Shown here one piece after another: positions 62,488-64,000 of a DNA stretch of 64,000 nt (the stretch's first letter is position 1; each line of letters starts with the position of its first letter). The translations under genes were made by a program, and so were the position numbers. Under the pieces are notes generated by a model. The model ran no database searches, was not told the DNA's origin, and worked only from the letters and a program-made list of their open reading frames with translations. The DNA is from Lacibacter sp. H407 (lineage in GTDB: Bacteria > Bacteroidota > Bacteroidia > Chitinophagales > Chitinophagaceae), in assembly GCF_037892605.1 (NCBI RefSeq), contig NZ_JBBKTU010000001.1, positions 620,001 to 684,000 on the forward strand. Direction: 5' to 3'.

Positions 62488-63858
62488 TTAGTACACGTTT
62501 GTTTGTGGTGTAAAGCTTGTCCAGCCTTGCATCCAGTTCGTTGTTCCAAATGCACCAACATAAGTAGTAGTTGTAAAGCCACTTAAACCAAAGAAGCTTG
62601 CACCGGTCAACGCAGGACTACCGGCTTTTGGTAAAAAGTTTGGAGCAGTAAGATTGAATGGATTCTCCAACATTACATCATTAGCAGATGCGTATGTTTT
62701 ACAGCTATCGACACCTTCTGCTTTTGTTTTAACTGTTGCTGCATTGATCAATGAAGTACTGCTTACTTTATATGGTTCAACAACTCCATGTACAAGGTTA
62801 TGACGGAAACTTGAACGCCCATCAATGTAAGCTGCAGCAGTTGAATCACTTTCAAACTGGAAGCCGGCATCCATGTAACCAATCAAGATAGAATTGGTCA
62901 ATGAGAATTGTGTAGAACGACGGAAACGTGTAGTAAAATTGTGATTAGCTAATGTTCCATCAGCACCGTTTGGACCAACAAAAGTAAAGTTGCTTAACTG
63001 AGGACGTGTACGTGGTCCGGCAACCGTACCTGCACCATCATTATCACACTCAATACCATTGCCTGCATCGCCACCATCAACAAACTTCGGATCACGAAGT
63101 GAAACGGCAAACTGGATACGACCATTGTAGCCAAAGTCGAAATCAAAATCATCATCGGCTGTTGCAAATGCAATCAGGTTTTTGCAATTTACGGTACCGC
63201 CAAAAAATTCATATGAATCATCATTACCGTACGATACCTGAATGTTTTCAATCACTGTGCCGTTACCTACGCCACCTAAGGTTAAGCCATTTATCTCAGA
63301 GTTAGGATCGGCTGCAATACCTGCAAACTCGATACGTACATAGCGAAGAATACCGCTGTTATCGTTCGCAATACTTCCACCGTACACCGCATTTACACCA
63401 CCTTCGATGATGGGAGTGGTTGATCGGTTTGTTGGAGCATTCCCTAAAAGAATGATACCACCCCAATCGCCCGGCTTACGTTGACCAGGTACTTTGCCTG
63501 ATGTAAAGATGATGGGTTCGCTTGCAGTACCATCAGCGATCAAACGTGAATTCTGCTCTACAATAATGGCTCCTTTATTTACTGTATCGCTTAAAATGAT
63601 AGACCCTGCTGCAATGGTTAACCGGGCTCTGTCGTTTACATACACATATCCTTTTAATGTGTATTTGCCTTTTGGCAGTTCCACATTCTCATTGATACTT
63701 CCGCTGATCACTTTTGAGCTGATGATGCGATCCTGCAATGTTGTGCCAACAGGCGTTGTAGAACCATTGTTCACAGTAGAATCATCAATGTTTACTTTAA
63801 TACAGGCAGTAAAACTTACCGTAACTGCTGCAGCCAATGTCCATAAAAGCTGTTTCAT
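62488..63858 (-). CDS. Lipoprotein, right-handed beta-helix type (456 aa)
   Basis: The N-terminus MKQLLWTLAAAVTVSFTACI has a lipobox-like SFTAC, so it is probably an outer-membrane lipoprotein. The body is rich in Gly, Asn and Asp, with repeated strand-turn units: YVNDRARLTIAAGSIILSD, GDWGGIILLGNAP, VRIEFAGIAADP, SYEFFGGTVNCKNL and ADDDFDFDFGYNGRIQFA, consistent with a right-handed beta-helix with Ca-binding-like acidic turns. No catalytic site was recognised. It lies 35 bases downstream of a gene whose visible end is that of a TonB-dependent receptor, so the two probably form an operon for an outer-membrane uptake or surface complex. Confidence 0.8.
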   Translation of the reverse strand: MKQLLWTLAAAVTVSFTACIKVNIDDSTVNNGSTTPVGTTLQDRIISSKVISGSINENVELPKGKYTLKGYVYVNDRARLTIAAGSIILSDTVNKGAIIVEQNSRLIADGTASEPIIFTSGKVPGQRKPGDWGGIILLGNAPTNRSTTPIIEGGVNAVYGGSIANDNSGILRYVRIEFAGIAADPNSEINGLTLGGVGNGTVIENIQVSYGNDDSYEFFGGTVNCKNLIAFATADDDFDFDFGYNGRIQFAVSLRDPKFVDGGDAGNGIECDNDGAGTVAGPRTRPQLSNFTFVGPNGADGTLANHNFTTRFRRSTQFSLTNSILIGYMDAGFQFESDSTAAAYIDGRSSFRHNLVHGVVEPYKVSSTSLINAATVKTKAEGVDSCKTYASANDVMLENPFNLTAPNFLPKAGSPALTGASFFGLSGFTTTTYVGAFGTTNWMQGWTSFTPQTNVY

Positions 63859-63893
63859 AATCTATTTTTAATATTTATTTGTTTGTTGATGGT

Positions 63894-64000
63894 TTACTTT
63901 CCTTTTAAATCAAAATCATATGTAAAGGCTACTGTAATGGTAGTGCCCGGTGTGTAAGAACTGAATGCTTTATCAATTCCTTTGTTGTATGCTTTTGCTG
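63894..64000 (-). CDS. Probable TonB-dependent receptor, C-terminal end (5' part outside window)
   Basis: The minus-strand frame is open from the window edge to the TAA at 63894-63896. The last 34 residues read ..AYNKGIDKAFSSY, then TPGTTITVAFTYDFDLKGK. The final stretch has the alternating pattern and terminal aromatic residues of the last beta-strand of an outer-membrane barrel. The size, receptor class and substrate cannot be known from this fragment. The neighbouring lipoprotein gene 35 bases downstream supports an outer-membrane system. Confidence 0.6.
   Translation of the reverse strand, partial: AKAYNKGIDKAFSSYTPGTTITVAFTYDFDLKGK

Overview
The window comes from a member of the Bacteroidota, most likely the Chitinophagaceae or a close relative; this is an inference from gene content and not from a marker-gene comparison. 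The evidence is: several very large secreted proteins with type IX secretion (T9SS) type A sorting tails, the gliding genes gldF-gldG, a MurF-alanine racemase fusion, an ATP synthase a subunit with a cleavable N-terminal leader, many 'FTAC' type lipoproteins, the end of a probable TonB-dependent receptor, and repeated TANNTTTG promoter elements typical of the Bacteroidota primary sigma factor. There is no rRNA, phage, insertion sequence or CRISPR array. One tRNA gene, tRNA-Ser(GGA), is present.

Layout. 1-3032: the end of a polysaccharide-decoration cassette (SGNH hydrolase tail, carbamoyltransferase, a 50-residue DUF5989 protein, SxtJ-like membrane protein). 3246-7415: a 1389-residue T9SS surface protein. 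7677-14928: gldF-gldG, terC-like, murF-alr, a four-helix-bundle gene with an apparent frameshift, and lspA. 15071-29266: a 14 kb block of four giant T9SS substrates; three adjacent minus-strand paralogues share a long C-terminal module, two of these carry three N-terminal repeats, and a plus-strand gene joins the same kind of repeats to a glucose/sorbosone dehydrogenase-like propeller. 29340-40467: a small orphan gene, fumC, a GH29 fucosidase, two tandem secreted paralogues, a B12-binding protein with an enoyl-CoA hydratase, a GT39-like membrane glycosyltransferase, an aldo/keto reductase, gltX and an ARPP-1 type protein. 40476-46692: polysaccharide deacetylase, a lipoprotein, tatD, tRNA-Ser and the acpP-fabF-rnc operon. 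46715-50193: a LytS/LytR-type two-component pair and a haloperoxidase-like lipoprotein. 50300-54567: atpBEFHA without atpG. 54756-64000: an MsbA-like ABC exporter, a DUF5690-like transporter, a large secreted protein with a possible caspase-like His/Cys pair, a PhoB-like regulator and kinase, and a beta-helix lipoprotein next to the end of a probable TonB-dependent receptor.

Most of the window is chromosomal housekeeping (cell wall, lipid, energy, translation) interleaved with envelope and secretion genes. Thirteen exact TANNTTTG boxes lie directly upstream of genes on both strands, often only 3-10 bases before the start codon, which suggests very short or absent leaders and decides several start codons. 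The best leads for undescribed biology are the caspase-like secreted protein (57995-60178), the modular T9SS array (15071-29266) and the paired secreted paralogues (32515-33954).
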